Source: Latrodectus hesperus (lineage: Eukaryota > Arthropoda > Arachnida > Araneae > Theridiidae). Taken from it: a stretch of 64,000 nt of DNA. Made by a program: the position numbers and the translations under genes. The notes under the pieces were generated by a model. It made no database searches, had not been told where the DNA came from, and saw only the letters and a program-made list of their open reading frames with translations. Below, one piece after another: positions 20,901 through 28,799 of this stretch (the first letter of the stretch is position 1; every line of letters starts with the position of its first letter). The stretch lies in assembly GCA_037975125.1 (NCBI GenBank), contig CM075853.1, forward strand, positions 32,876,613-32,940,612, read 5' to 3'.

Positions 20901-21626
20901 TTTCTTCCAGTCCGTCCTAACCGGGTCTCTGAATATACGATCCAGACACACATTAGAGTGAATTTCAAAATGGATGTTTTGATGATCTGAACCAGAAGGT
21001 CGATCATCTACTTTCCAGTATTTGATATTTTTACTAATCAGCGTTGTCGCTATAGTAATGTCAATTACTTCTGATCGATTGGAAGTAATAAAAGTTGGTT
21101 TGTTGCCAACATTTAGAATATCTAACCCGTAGTTTAGAATAAATTCCAAAAGGTACTCACCTCTTTTATTTGTGTCCGTACTTCCCCAGACAACATGATG
21201 AGCATTACAGTCTAGTCCTAGGACTACCTGTAAGTTGTTATTACTGCAAAAGTTCATGAGCTTGTGCAGAGAATGGTCAGGTGGAGCCTTCTCTTCATAG
21301 GGCAGGTATCCAGAGCCAAAAACAATTTCCCTGTTCCTACCCTCTATGTTGAGTCTGACTTTCACAGCTGTCAGGTCCCTAAGAATAAATTCAGAGAGGG
21401 GAAGAACCTCAATGTTTTTATGTAAGAGTATACAAGTTCTAGCGTTACCATTAGTACAATAGATAAGCTTACCTTTAGTTCCTTTGAGACCACTGATTCT
21501 TCCCCTAACCAACCAGGGTTCTTGAATCAGGGCCAGGTGTATATCCCCAGCAAGAAACTTCTTACTGAGGTTAGTAGTACCACTTCTACTGTGGTGTAGG
21601 TTGGCTTGAACTACCTTCACCCCCAT
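17997..21626 (-). CDS. LINE ORF2 (copy A): endonuclease, reverse transcriptase, RNase H
   Basis: 1209 codons from ATG 21626 ([14 protein letters not shown]), chosen because the endonuclease fold starts there; the frame stays open upstream to an earlier ATG at 21665. The APE-type endonuclease shows QEPW (Glu), GLDCNAHH (Asp and Asn) and SDH at 20982-20990. The RT has [30 protein letters not shown] and the YADD site at 19617-19628. RNase H follows with [25 protein letters not shown] and GNEKADELAKQ, then a CRKCH...H...C finger near the C terminus. The protein nicks target DNA and copies the element RNA there. No stop or frameshift was seen. The start overlaps the end of ORF1 by 41 bases in another frame. 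Confidence 0.93.
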   Translation of the reverse strand: MGVKVVQANLHHSRSGTTNLSKKFLAGDIHLALIQEPWLVRGRISGLKGTKGKLIYCTNGNARTCILLHKNIEVLPLSEFILRDLTAVKVRLNIEGRNREIVFGSGYLPYEEKAPPDHSLHKLMNFCSNNNLQVVLGLDCNAHHVVWGSTDTNKRGEYLLEFILNYGLDILNVGNKPTFITSNRSEVIDITIATTLISKNIKYWKVDDRPSGSDHQNIHFEIHSNVCLDRIFRDPVRTDWKKFQEELTGLIELGNRPIRDNYDLEVTADLLQRSILDSYHNNCPIRTRRAKLQCPWWNDSLAAERANVRKLFNKAKKNGEWENYKRALTNYNKLVRKSKINSWRKFCDEIDSISEGARLQKLLKRDEPILVGTLKDEEGNFAASGKGVMEIMTRTHFPGARDIYSNEGEHCIGSLQRVNSNQWTIAKNIINYNIVKWAIFAFKPLKCPGPDGVMPIMIQKAEKVVIPMLTRMYRTSLALGYIPKTWQKTRIVFIPKPGKDTYDQAKSYRPISLSSFFLKIMEKIIDRHIRDYLGRNSPLHALQFAYQPGKSTETALHQLVSKIEATLDQKDIALATFLDIQGAFDNTSHPSILNALRGAGINQTLCTWIEALISDRYIQMNIFGESFEKKTTRGCPQGGVLSPLLWNLVVNSLIKHLNDKGYYTQGYADDIVILILGKDFDITCHLMQDALSYVGQWCKDRDLMVNPQKTYLVPFTRKKKRKGFFIPRLFDVEINVASEVKYLGIYLDQKLTWNKHIDDRINRAKKSIVICRRMLGKNWGLHPKLMLWMYTAFVRPIFTYACVIWWHKVEQKTVIDRLRSLQRLACLCITGAISTTPTRALEVVLDLTPLDIFICSVARLNAYRMKLQNHWYDQPVAKGHKGITRKFQDPTFLMPSDIMEKTYMFDKTFDVVFPTREEWDNNMFGTKTGDLIWYTDGSLKNSLSGLGVCGVSPRISLSVSLGRYASVFQAEVLAIIHCLRLNMKKGYYDKRILIFSDSQAALKALNSFEIKSKMILECRNLLTELATRNRVILVWVPGHKGIEGNEKADELAKQGSSFVPIGPEPFCGINLKTAKTNVRRWEKRKMYEAWLKSPGQTHAKGMICRSSARISYEILRCSRQKIRLIVGFITGHYYFRKHLHKMGLFQQDPICRKCHMQEETAKHIIYECEALALPRLTSLGIIHTRELHLDSIKGLSDFIKKVGDPSKWN

Positions 21627-22575
21627 CAGCAGGAGCAGGTTTATCAAGTACTTTAGCCTGCACATGGTGAAGGCCAATATAAAACCTATATCCCCTTACA
21701 CGAAGAGTGGCAGCATCTAATTCAGGCACACTAAGAACGATGGTCCGCCCAGATGGGTCGTTCTTAATGTTAAGAATGTTCCACTCCAATGGAGTGACCC
21801 CACCGTTCTGAGCCTCGATTTTTCTCAGGAGCTCTTTAGGTTCCAGTTCATTACAGATTTTTGGCAGTTTTGCAATTATCTTAGTGGTTCTGACAAGTTT
21901 CCTTGCCTCACCCACCAAGAGTTTATGTTCTTGCCAAGGGCTTATATCATTGACATTTTGTTCCAGCCACTTTGAGCTCTCCAGATCTGCACAATTGATA
22001 ATAAGAGCCCCGTTTTCAAGTTTACAGGATAGGAAGGTTGGGGCAAAGCCCTCCTCATTCCTTCCTATTTTCCTGGTTATCAAGAGTTCCAGGTCATAGG
22101 CCTGTTTCTCTGTTAACCGTTTTTCCGGATGACCTTCTAAGAGCACGGCCATCTTGATCGCCGTGAGAGCCGCCCTGTAAGTAAATCCCTCAGGTCCTTC
22201 TCTCTTGGCAGCCTTTCCAACCTTGCCCTGGTTCATCCGATTGGCAGGACGCTTCTCGCCTTTGGTTGCCTTGGGTTTTTCAACCCAAGTCCCCTCAGCG
22301 ATTTTGCGCTCCTTCACCAGCCTCTTTTTCTGTGCACCAGATATTCTCTTTTTAAGCTTGATTCTGGTCAGAGAGTCAGTCATGCTAGAGATAGCTTCCT
22401 GACTCTCACCAGAAGAAGATGGTTTGGAGGTCATTCCTACCTCCTGTGAAGGTTTCATTGCTACCCCTTCATTAGATTGTCTCTGAGTTACCTTGTCTTT
22501 TTCAGAAAGGTCTGCCTCAGAAGTTTCTCCTGCAAAAGCAGAAATGTTTGTTATTTTCAATGTCTTTTCAGCCAT
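21586..22575 (-). CDS. LINE ORF1 (copy A), DUF4780-like
   Basis: 329 codons from ATG 22575. The N-terminal 110 residues are charged and Ser/Lys-rich (nucleic-acid-binding style). The C-terminal half (from about [17 protein letters not shown] to [12 protein letters not shown]) resembles the DUF4780 domain of arthropod retroelement ORF1 proteins, including [16 protein letters not shown] and the [10 protein letters not shown] block; this is recognition by eye. No CCHC knuckles are present, unlike many I- or Jockey-type ORF1 proteins. It probably coats the element RNA. Confidence 0.8.
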   Translation of the reverse strand: MAEKTLKITNISAFAGETSEADLSEKDKVTQRQSNEGVAMKPSQEVGMTSKPSSSGESQEAISSMTDSLTRIKLKKRISGAQKKRLVKERKIAEGTWVEKPKATKGEKRPANRMNQGKVGKAAKREGPEGFTYRAALTAIKMAVLLEGHPEKRLTEKQAYDLELLITRKIGRNEEGFAPTFLSCKLENGALIINCADLESSKWLEQNVNDISPWQEHKLLVGEARKLVRTTKIIAKLPKICNELEPKELLRKIEAQNGGVTPLEWNILNIKNDPSGRTIVLSVPELDAATLRVRGYRFYIGLHHVQAKVLDKPAPADGGEGSSSQPTPQ

Positions 22576-22885
22576 ATAATAACAGTAAAAATCTCAGGTA
22601 ATATGACAGTCCACCCAGCATTGCCTGAGATACTGGGCAAGGCAAATTACTCTAGAAGTTCGCCAGGCAACTAGAGGCTCCGTTAAGACACCAATACCGC
22701 GGTGCCAATTAGCCCTAGGCACGGAACGCATAACACCAGGGTTTACGGGAGCTGGTTCGCGGCCTCTTATTCAATATTCGAGGCTATCCTGTTATTTCTA
22801 CAGGACTTTCGGCGATCCACCACCTGCCGACGCGCCTGGTGGCTAGCTCAAGCCCCAGAGGGGTACGCATACCCCTGGTACCAGG
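22576..22885 (-). promoter_or_regulatory. 5' UTR and presumed internal promoter of LINE copy A
   Basis: A G+C-rich leader of about 310 bp in A+T-rich surroundings. Near its 5' end lies a short hairpin (GGGGTA CGCA TACCCC, about 22860-22875). Copy B shares the leader. An internal promoter here is expected for this class of LINE but is not shown by the sequence. Confidence 0.5.
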
Positions 22886-22898
22886 TCGAATACGTGTT

Positions 22899-23473
22899 AC
22901 ATGCATTAAAATTGTTGCTCAGTAAATTTGCATCACAAATAATTTACAGAAAATTATGCTTTGAAGTTGTGAAAATAAAATTATAAGCTATTTACATGTA
23001 AAAAAGTTTTACATAATTTTTTAATTCTTATTTTATACAAAGCGTTAAATTTATATTTAGTCTAATATTTTTAGGAATTAAATTATTGATTCTGGGTAAG
23101 ATTTAATGTATTCAATTTCCATCAGATTGGACAGATGTTAAAAAGATTACGAGATAAAATGCTAATTTTTAAAACAAAATATGATCAAGTAGACATCAAT
23201 AGATAAAGCCATAGTTTGTTATTTTATTAAAAAATAGTAGCTACCTTTATTTGTTAATATAATTTATAATTACAATTATTTGCAAATATTATATTAACTA
23301 CGTTTAATTGTATTAAAAATACTAACTGCATTTATTTTTTAATATTTTTTACAATTATAATTATTTTAGAGAATTATATTATCTACAAATATTAATTAGA
23401 ATTATTTGTTAATACAAATAATTTAAAAATTCGTAACACGAGGAAACAAATTATCCGATTATAATTCCCAATG
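22899..23473. other. A+T-rich gap between LINE A and Gypsy element 2
   Basis: No gene or repeat recognised. Confidence 0.4.
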
Positions 23474-23477
23474 ATAT

Positions 23478-24081
23478 TGTACCGAGCTCCACGGGTTCGT
23501 GTTGATTGAGAGTTGAATAAAGCGACCACTTAATGAACACAAGACTTTTATTCGTAAAAACTTCACTAGATAAACGAAATTCCCGCTGTAACAATCGCAA
23601 TTATACAGCTACAATTCGTCAGATACAATAGGAAATAGCTTCCAATCACAGGTCTCAAATACCTCAGACAGAGAACAACTAGCAGTCACAACTAATCGTC
23701 TTCACTCACTGAATGTCTTCACAAAAACTCTACTCTTCCATGTCGGGCTGCGGTATTTATACCTGACTTGGCGGAGAAATCTACCAATTTCGCCAAGGTT
23801 CTGGAAGCTTCTAGGCTATCTCGAAAAATATTGGTCCTAGAGCTTAGGTGATGGATGTTTCCAGAAGTATCGATTTCTCGCCAAGTCGCCAAAAATCTCG
23901 CCAACCGTCGCCAAGTCGCCAAGAATCTCGCCAACTGTCGCCAAGTCACCAAATCATTAGGAAATCCGCTTTTAAACTACAACACGTCTAAATACCGCAA
24001 TTTTTGCCCAAAATGTGAGAATTTCTGATCTGTCTGAGATATTTTAAGACAAATATAATCATTATTTATAAATTTGTAACA
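23478..24081 (-). repeat. 3' LTR of Gypsy element 2
   Basis: 604 bp, matching 26969-27572 except near 23893 and 23948. It contains four short repeats of the type CGCCAAGTCGCCAA at 23878-23950, and a TATTTATA box-like motif near 23754 on the plus strand. Confidence 0.92.
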
Positions 24082-24093
24082 TTGCCCCCTCTC
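24082..24093 (-). promoter_or_regulatory. polypurine tract of Gypsy element 2
   Basis: On the minus strand GAGAGGGGGCAA directly abuts the 3' LTR (TGTTACA...). This is the usual primer for plus-strand DNA synthesis. Confidence 0.75.
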
Positions 24094-24268
24094 AAGGACT
24101 GCACGTCCCGGGCAGTACAATCCCCTGATAGGAGGCCAAATTTAATATAAGAGAATTTACATTTCAAGAGGATACATTACATACACAAGCAACTAAAAAT
24201 ACAAAAAAATAGAAAAGATAAAAAAAATTATCTATACTATTTACAAAGAGACCATGGTCTACTAATTT
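24094..24268 (-). other. 3' non-coding region of Gypsy element 2
   Basis: About 175 bp between the stop of the fused frame and the polypurine tract; A-rich in the middle; no coding signal. Confidence 0.6.
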
Positions 24269-26938
24269 TTACTTTACATTACGATAAGGAGCTAATCTAT
24301 CATAATGTACTACCTTCGGTTTTGAGGAAGATGATTTCCTTATACGAACCACGACGTCGTTCAGTCTTTTTAGGACTGTGTAGGGACCTTCCCAGTTGGC
24401 TTGCAACTTTGGAGAAAGTCCTTTACGTCGAATCGGGTTCCACAACCAAACTTTGTCGCCTTCTTGAAATTCACGTCCTGTCGCTCTTGTGTCATACCTT
24501 GTCTTCATTCTTTCGGTCGTCAGGTTGATTCGGTCTCGAGCGAAGTTATGGACATCTTCAAGACGTGCCTGAAGGTCTCGAAGGTATTCCTCTGGCGATG
24601 AAGATGTATCCGGTGGACGACCAAATTGAAGATCCCAAGGGAGACGAAGTTCGCGACCAAAGAGCATCTGTGAAGGAGTATATCCGGTAGTCTCATGGAC
24701 AGCACTGCGATATGCAAGCAGAAACAGCGGTAGCTTCAAATCCCAATCTTGCTGATTTCTGGAAACCATAAGGGAGAGGTTATTCAAGATGGTTCTGTTA
24801 AACCTCTCTACCATGCCATCCGATTGTGGGTGTAGTGGCGTGGTCTGCGTCTTGTCTATTCCGAGAATTTGACACATTCCTTTAAACACAACAGAGGTGA
24901 AATTTGTCCCTTGATCAGAATGAATTTGTAAGGGTGTGCCGAATCTGGAAACCCATTGTTGCACTAGAACCTCGGCTACTGTAGTCGCCTCTTGATCGGG
25001 GATTGCAAACGCTTCAGGCCACTTAGTAAAGTAGTCTATGACAACTAGTATGTATTTGTTGCCATTTGAAGATCGTGGTAAAGGACCCAAAATGTCTAAT
25101 GCTATTCGCTCAAAAGGTGCTCCTACGTTGTACCGCTGCAACCTTCCTCTGCTACGTTTCTTTGGTCCCTTACGTGCCGCACAGTCATCACAAGATTGGC
25201 ACCATTTCTCTACATCTTGTCTCGTTTTGCTCCAATAGAAGCGTTCTCGAACTTTCTGTAGAGTTTTCATTACTCCGAAGTGGCCTCCAGTTGAGCTACT
25301 GTGCAATTCTTTCAAAACATCTGAAATTCTTGATTTTGGAAGAACAAGCTGCCATTTGAAATTACGTCCATCATCGGACTCCCATTTCCTGTATAAGACA
25401 CCATTTCTTATATGGAGTGAGTCCCAAAGAGCCCAATATTGTTTAGTAGCAGGACTGTAGGTGGAGATATCCTGCCAACTTGGTTTCATACTGGAAGATT
25501 CCTTTAATTCTAAAATTGGATTTATATCTGGGTCTTCTTTTTGGGCTTCTCTAAGTTCTTTATCACTCCATGGGTCGGGTTTTGATGGAGTTGAAACAAT
25601 AACTTGGCGTACCGCAGGATTTACTAACTGATAGTTCTTCTCTATTCTAGAACAATATCGGCAGCTTTCATTACACGGTTTCCTTGATAATGCATCAGTA
25701 TTTCCATGAAGAGTTTCTTTGCGTTGACGTATTTCCATTTTAGGAATTCCACCATCTTTTGTTTTCGGACAGTATCTACGTACGTGTCCGACTCCACCGC
25801 AAGTCCAACACTGAATTTTCGTGTTTCTGCCACCTTTACTCAATTCTAAGCTACGTAATTTTCGCCGCAAATCTTCAATTTGCTTTCTTAAATCATAGTT
25901 CGTATCAATAGCAGAAACGGCTCTGATTGAGTGCTGGTCTTTACGCGTGGCCTGCTGGGCAGCCTCTATCTTATGTGCGTAGACTAGGGCAGATCCAATA
26001 TCTTTGACATCGGCAAGTCTAAGTGTCTTCTGTATCTCCGGATCCCGCACACTATCGATGAAGTAATGGAGGGCCAAATCTTGACGTATCTCAGCTGGGC
26101 AGTCCGAAAATGCTAGATGGGAAAGTCGCTGAATATCGGCAGCCAATTCTTGAAGACTTTCACCCGCTTTTTGATAGCGGGACTCTAACTGTAGTCTGCT
26201 ATATTCTTTAGTGCACTTATCTCCAAATCGCAGCTCAAGCGCACTCGATAGGGCTTGGAAATCGTGCCTTTGCTCCTCCGTAAGCGTCTCGAGGATGTCA
26301 GCCGCGTCTCCTCTTAAAGAAGCCGCCAGGTGAAAAGCTTGGGCTCGGGGATTCCATCCATTAGCTTCCGCTACCATCATAAACTGGGTCTTGTATACTT
26401 GCCAGGATGATTTCCCATCAAATGTTGAGAGTTTAATATTGGCTAGGGAAGGCACAAATGTCACGTTGGGTTCCTCATGTTTGTTTGATATTTGCTTCTC
26501 CAAGCTTTCAATCTTCTTATTCATATTGTCTAATGCTTCTTCAACGTTTTCTTCTATCTCCAGAACTTTAGTTTCAACTGAAGTTACCTTATCTTCCATT
26601 GCATTCATCTTCTCCTGAATGATGTTGGAGAATTCTTCTTTAACACTTACAATGTCCTTCTTAAGTTCCTTTTTAAGCTCCTCCTGTCCAGCTTTCATCT
26701 CCTCCTGTCCAGATTTTATCTCTTTCATCATCTCGGTTTTAATCTCTTCTTGTCCAGCTTTCATCTCTTCTTGTCTAGCTTTCATCTCTTCTTGTCCAGC
26801 TTTCATCTCTTCTTGTCCAGCTTTCATCTCAGTTTTCATATCTTCTTGTCCAGCTTTCATCTCAGCCATCTGCTCCGCTAATTTTTCGAGAAGACTTTTC
26901 ATTAAATCCATATCCATTTTTCTTGTGACACGCTGCAT
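24269..26938 (-). CDS. gag-integrase fusion protein of Gypsy element 2
   Basis: 889 codons from ATG 26938 (MQRVTRKMDMDLM); the frame is open further back, through the primer-binding site into the 5' LTR. In order: a long heptad coiled coil (KAGQEEM-type repeats), the retrotransposon gag domain (STFDGKSSWQVYKTQFM... to YAHKIEAAQ), one CCHC knuckle (CWTCGGVGHVRRYC, 25768-25809), then, within about 25 residues, HGNTDALSRKPC, which is normally the end of RNase H, and a complete integrase: HHCC finger (H-x7-H, CQSCDDC), catalytic Asp in ALDILGPL, Asp in HSDQGTNF, Glu in DGMVERFNRT, and the C-terminal chromatin-contact region ending RLAPYRNVK. No stop interrupts it. Protease, RT and most of RNase H, some 700-800 residues in normal relatives, are missing. 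The integrase could still be functional (inference). Confidence 0.9.
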   Translation of the reverse strand: MQRVTRKMDMDLMKSLLEKLAEQMAEMKAGQEDMKTEMKAGQEEMKAGQEEMKARQEEMKAGQEEIKTEMMKEIKSGQEEMKAGQEELKKELKKDIVSVKEEFSNIIQEKMNAMEDKVTSVETKVLEIEENVEEALDNMNKKIESLEKQISNKHEEPNVTFVPSLANIKLSTFDGKSSWQVYKTQFMMVAEANGWNPRAQAFHLAASLRGDAADILETLTEEQRHDFQALSSALELRFGDKCTKEYSRLQLESRYQKAGESLQELAADIQRLSHLAFSDCPAEIRQDLALHYFIDSVRDPEIQKTLRLADVKDIGSALVYAHKIEAAQQATRKDQHSIRAVSAIDTNYDLRKQIEDLRRKLRSLELSKGGRNTKIQCWTCGGVGHVRRYCPKTKDGGIPKMEIRQRKETLHGNTDALSRKPCNESCRYCSRIEKNYQLVNPAVRQVIVSTPSKPDPWSDKELREAQKEDPDINPILELKESSSMKPSWQDISTYSPATKQYWALWDSLHIRNGVLYRKWESDDGRNFKWQLVLPKSRISDVLKELHSSSTGGHFGVMKTLQKVRERFYWSKTRQDVEKWCQSCDDCAARKGPKKRSRGRLQRYNVGAPFERIALDILGPLPRSSNGNKYILVVIDYFTKWPEAFAIPDQEATTVAEVLVQQWVSRFGTPLQIHSDQGTNFTSVVFKGMCQILGIDKTQTTPLHPQSDGMVERFNRTILNNLSLMVSRNQQDWDLKLPLFLLAYRSAVHETTGYTPSQMLFGRELRLPWDLQFGRPPDTSSSPEEYLRDLQARLEDVHNFARDRINLTTERMKTRYDTRATGREFQEGDKVWLWNPIRRKGLSPKLQANWEGPYTVLKRLNDVVVRIRKSSSSKPKVVHYDRLAPYRNVK
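25735..25762 (-). other. deletion junction in Gypsy element 2
   Basis: Between the knuckle (…YCPKTKDGG) and the RNase H remnant (…LHGNTDALSRKPC) the frame passes through about a dozen residues of unclear origin. The join preserves the reading frame. Confidence 0.7.
26680..26880 (-). repeat. 21-bp tandem repeats in the gag coiled coil
   Basis: Units of the type ATGAAAGCTGGACAAGAAGAG repeat about seven or eight times with small changes, encoding seven-residue KAGQEEM repeats. The unit length equals one heptad, so unit gain or loss keeps both frame and coiled-coil register. Confidence 0.85.
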
Positions 26939-26949
26939 CAACTCTTCAA

Positions 26950-26966
26950 CCCCACTTCTGACACCA
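26950..26966 (-). promoter_or_regulatory. primer-binding site of Gypsy element 2
   Basis: On the minus strand TGGTGTCAGAAGTGGGG begins two bases after the end of the 5' LTR. Starting with TGG, it would pair with a tRNA 3' end; the tRNA was not identified. Confidence 0.65.
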
Positions 26967-26968
26967 GT

Positions 26969-27572
26969 TGTACCGAGCTCCACGGGTTCGTGTTGATTGA
27001 GAGTTGAATAAAGCGACCACTTAATGAACACAAGACTTTTATTCGTAAAAACTTCACTAGATAAACGAAATTCCCGCTGTAACAATCGCAATTATACAGC
27101 TACAATTCGTCAGATACAATAGGAAATAGCTTCCAATCACAGGTCTCAAATACCTCAGACAGAGAACAACTAGCAGTCACAACTAATCGTCTTCACTCAC
27201 TGAATGTCTTCACAAAAACTCTACTCTTCCATGTCGGGCTGCGGTATTTATACCTGACTTGGCGGAGAAATCTACCAATTTCGCCAAGGTTCTGGAAGCT
27301 TCTAGGCTATCTCGAAAAATATTGGTCCTAGAGCTTAGGTGATGGATGTTTCCAGAAGTATCGATTTCTCGCCAAGTCGCCAAGAATCTCGCCAACCGTC
27401 GCCAAGTCGCCAAGAATCTCGCCAACTGTCGCCAAGTCGCCAAATCATTAGGAAATCCGCTTTTAAACTACAACACGTCTAAATACCGCAATTTTTGCCC
27501 AAAATGTGAGAATTTCTGATCTGTCTGAGATATTTTAAGACAAATATAATCATTATTTATAAATTTGTAACA
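26969..27572 (-). repeat. 5' LTR of Gypsy element 2
   Basis: 604 bp, partner of 23478-24081. A TATAAATA-like motif on the minus strand near 27245-27252 could be the TATA box for element transcription. Confidence 0.9.
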
Positions 27573-27576
27573 ATAT

Positions 27577-28393
27577 AGAAAAATATTAAGGAAAAATGTG
27601 TTTTTATGCTTAGATGTGGTCATTGATCGAGACTACACCTAAAACACCTATTAAAATAGACATTGTTTATCATAATTATATCACTCAACAAATATGTTTT
27701 TTAAACATGAAAATAAAATAAACTCATCTTTATTTTTTACCCTCAAATATTTTGAGAAAACTCCATTAAATCCATATAAAAGAGGTCGGCAACGTTATAA
27801 GAAAGAAGCTAAGAAAAGAGTTCGTTAAAAAATTGCGGAACTAGGCTGAGAATATTTCTGTCCCATACACCATATTCTTCGAACCACCACTATCACCCTC
27901 CAACCATCACTTGTTTTTGTCCAAACAGAATTTTTTGAAAGGCAAAAAAAAATTCAAAAATGAAGAAGATATGAATCAATCACAGTTTTCATTTTTCGCA
28001 TCAGAAAACTAAACATTTTTCAAAACTGGCATATACAAATCCTCACTCTTGCAAGAAGTCATTAATAATAATGTCAATTATAATATTTAATAAAAGGTTA
28101 TTGACGTTACCGAAAACTTTTCTTTTGTTTCAGTCCGAAAATGGGCAGAACTTTGTGCTAGACCTATTATATTATTTAGAATTGATGTTTTATTTATTTT
28201 TGTGTTATTATAATTTTAAATATCCCTGTGGTTTTGCACAGGTTTCCCACTGAAAGGACTTGGTTCTATCTTCAGTCGCCGCAAAACAATTTCTGTATTT
28301 TTTGAAAAAATTATAATAATTACTTCCTCTTGTTCAGAGTCTACCCAAGTAGCAAAATAGCTTGGCTCAATAGTGGCCAATTTGCCAAGATAA
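27577..28393. other. gap between Gypsy element 2 and a short repeat cluster
   Basis: No gene recognised. The stretch at 27780-27960 is less A+T-rich and may be an old mobile fragment, but it could not be identified. Confidence 0.35.
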
Positions 28394-28796
28394 CCCTCAT
28401 AATGATGGATGTCAAGTTTTCCCCAATATATAGCATGTTGTTATTAAACAAACTAATGACTTTGAAAACAAACACATTTAATTGACAAAGAAACAAAATT
28501 ACAAAGGAGTCATATCTGGGTTCGCTAACATCTCTCTCACGCCTGCGTAGCGTACAAAAAGTAAGTATCAATATTACAAAGAACAAAAAAACGCAGCTTC
28601 TTTAGACTGTTCCTGGCACCAACCGTCTCCCTACTCACCCTCCCCATCAGAGGCTCTTCAAATCTCAAGTGCTGACTATGAGACATTACAATATTAAGAT
28701 AATCTTAATAATGAACCTGTAATGGGAGACACGTTTTCCCCAATATTGGGCATGCCAAGATTGGTCCTACTATGGGAGCCAAGGTTTCCCCATTGT
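28394..28796. repeat. three imperfect copies of a ~30-bp motif
   Basis: Segments at 28394-28428, 28716-28747 and 28766-28796 share the pattern CCT-n-ATGGGAG-n-GTTTCCCCAAT. The last two are about 50 bp apart, the first about 320 bp upstream. This looks like a remnant of an unidentified repeat family with internal periodicity. Confidence 0.4.
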
Positions 28797-28799
28797 AGG

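Larger units (their letters stand above)
17905..22885 (-). mobile_element. apparently full-length LINE, copy A
   Basis: A 4.98-kb non-LTR retrotransposon with two overlapping frames. Perfect 13-bp target duplications TCGAATACGTGTT lie at 17892-17904 and 22886-22898. The 3' end is a short GAA repeat instead of poly(A). A G+C-rich 5' leader of about 310 bp precedes ORF1. ORF1 and ORF2 are uninterrupted and the catalytic motifs are present, so this copy could be active. The layout (APE endonuclease, RT, C-terminal RNase H, CCHC finger) fits the I/Jockey-type superclade; the exact clade was not resolved. Confidence 0.92.
23474..27576 (-). mobile_element. Ty3/Gypsy element 2 with gag-integrase fusion (RT deleted)
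   Basis: Two 604-bp LTRs (23478-24081 and 26969-27572), TG...CA ends, and ATAT duplications at 23474-23477 and 27573-27576. The LTRs differ at only two positions by eye, so insertion is recent. Inside is one uninterrupted frame holding gag, a zinc knuckle, the last residues of RNase H and a full integrase; protease, RT and most of RNase H are missing. A primer-binding site and a polypurine tract are present. It must have used RT from another copy to insert. Confidence 0.93.

Noticed and set aside
23878..23950. CRISPR-like array (repeated CGCCAAGTCGCCAA)
   Set aside because: Repeats are short, irregularly spaced and inside a retrotransposon LTR in a eukaryotic genome.
23719..23952. 77-codon minus-strand frame in the LTR of Gypsy element 2, repeated at 27210-27443
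   Set aside because: It lies wholly inside the LTR and reads through its short internal repeats (WRQLARFLATWR). Its duplication simply reflects the two LTRs; no domain is recognisable.
24322..25359. Plus-strand frames opposite the integrase of Gypsy element 2
   Set aside because: Shadows of the integrase coding strand, which has clear HHCC and DDE motifs.
26619..26996. 125-codon plus-strand frame opposite the gag coiled coil
   Set aside because: It is the antisense of the 21-bp repeats and gives a low-complexity FISSCPA repeat with no family resemblance.
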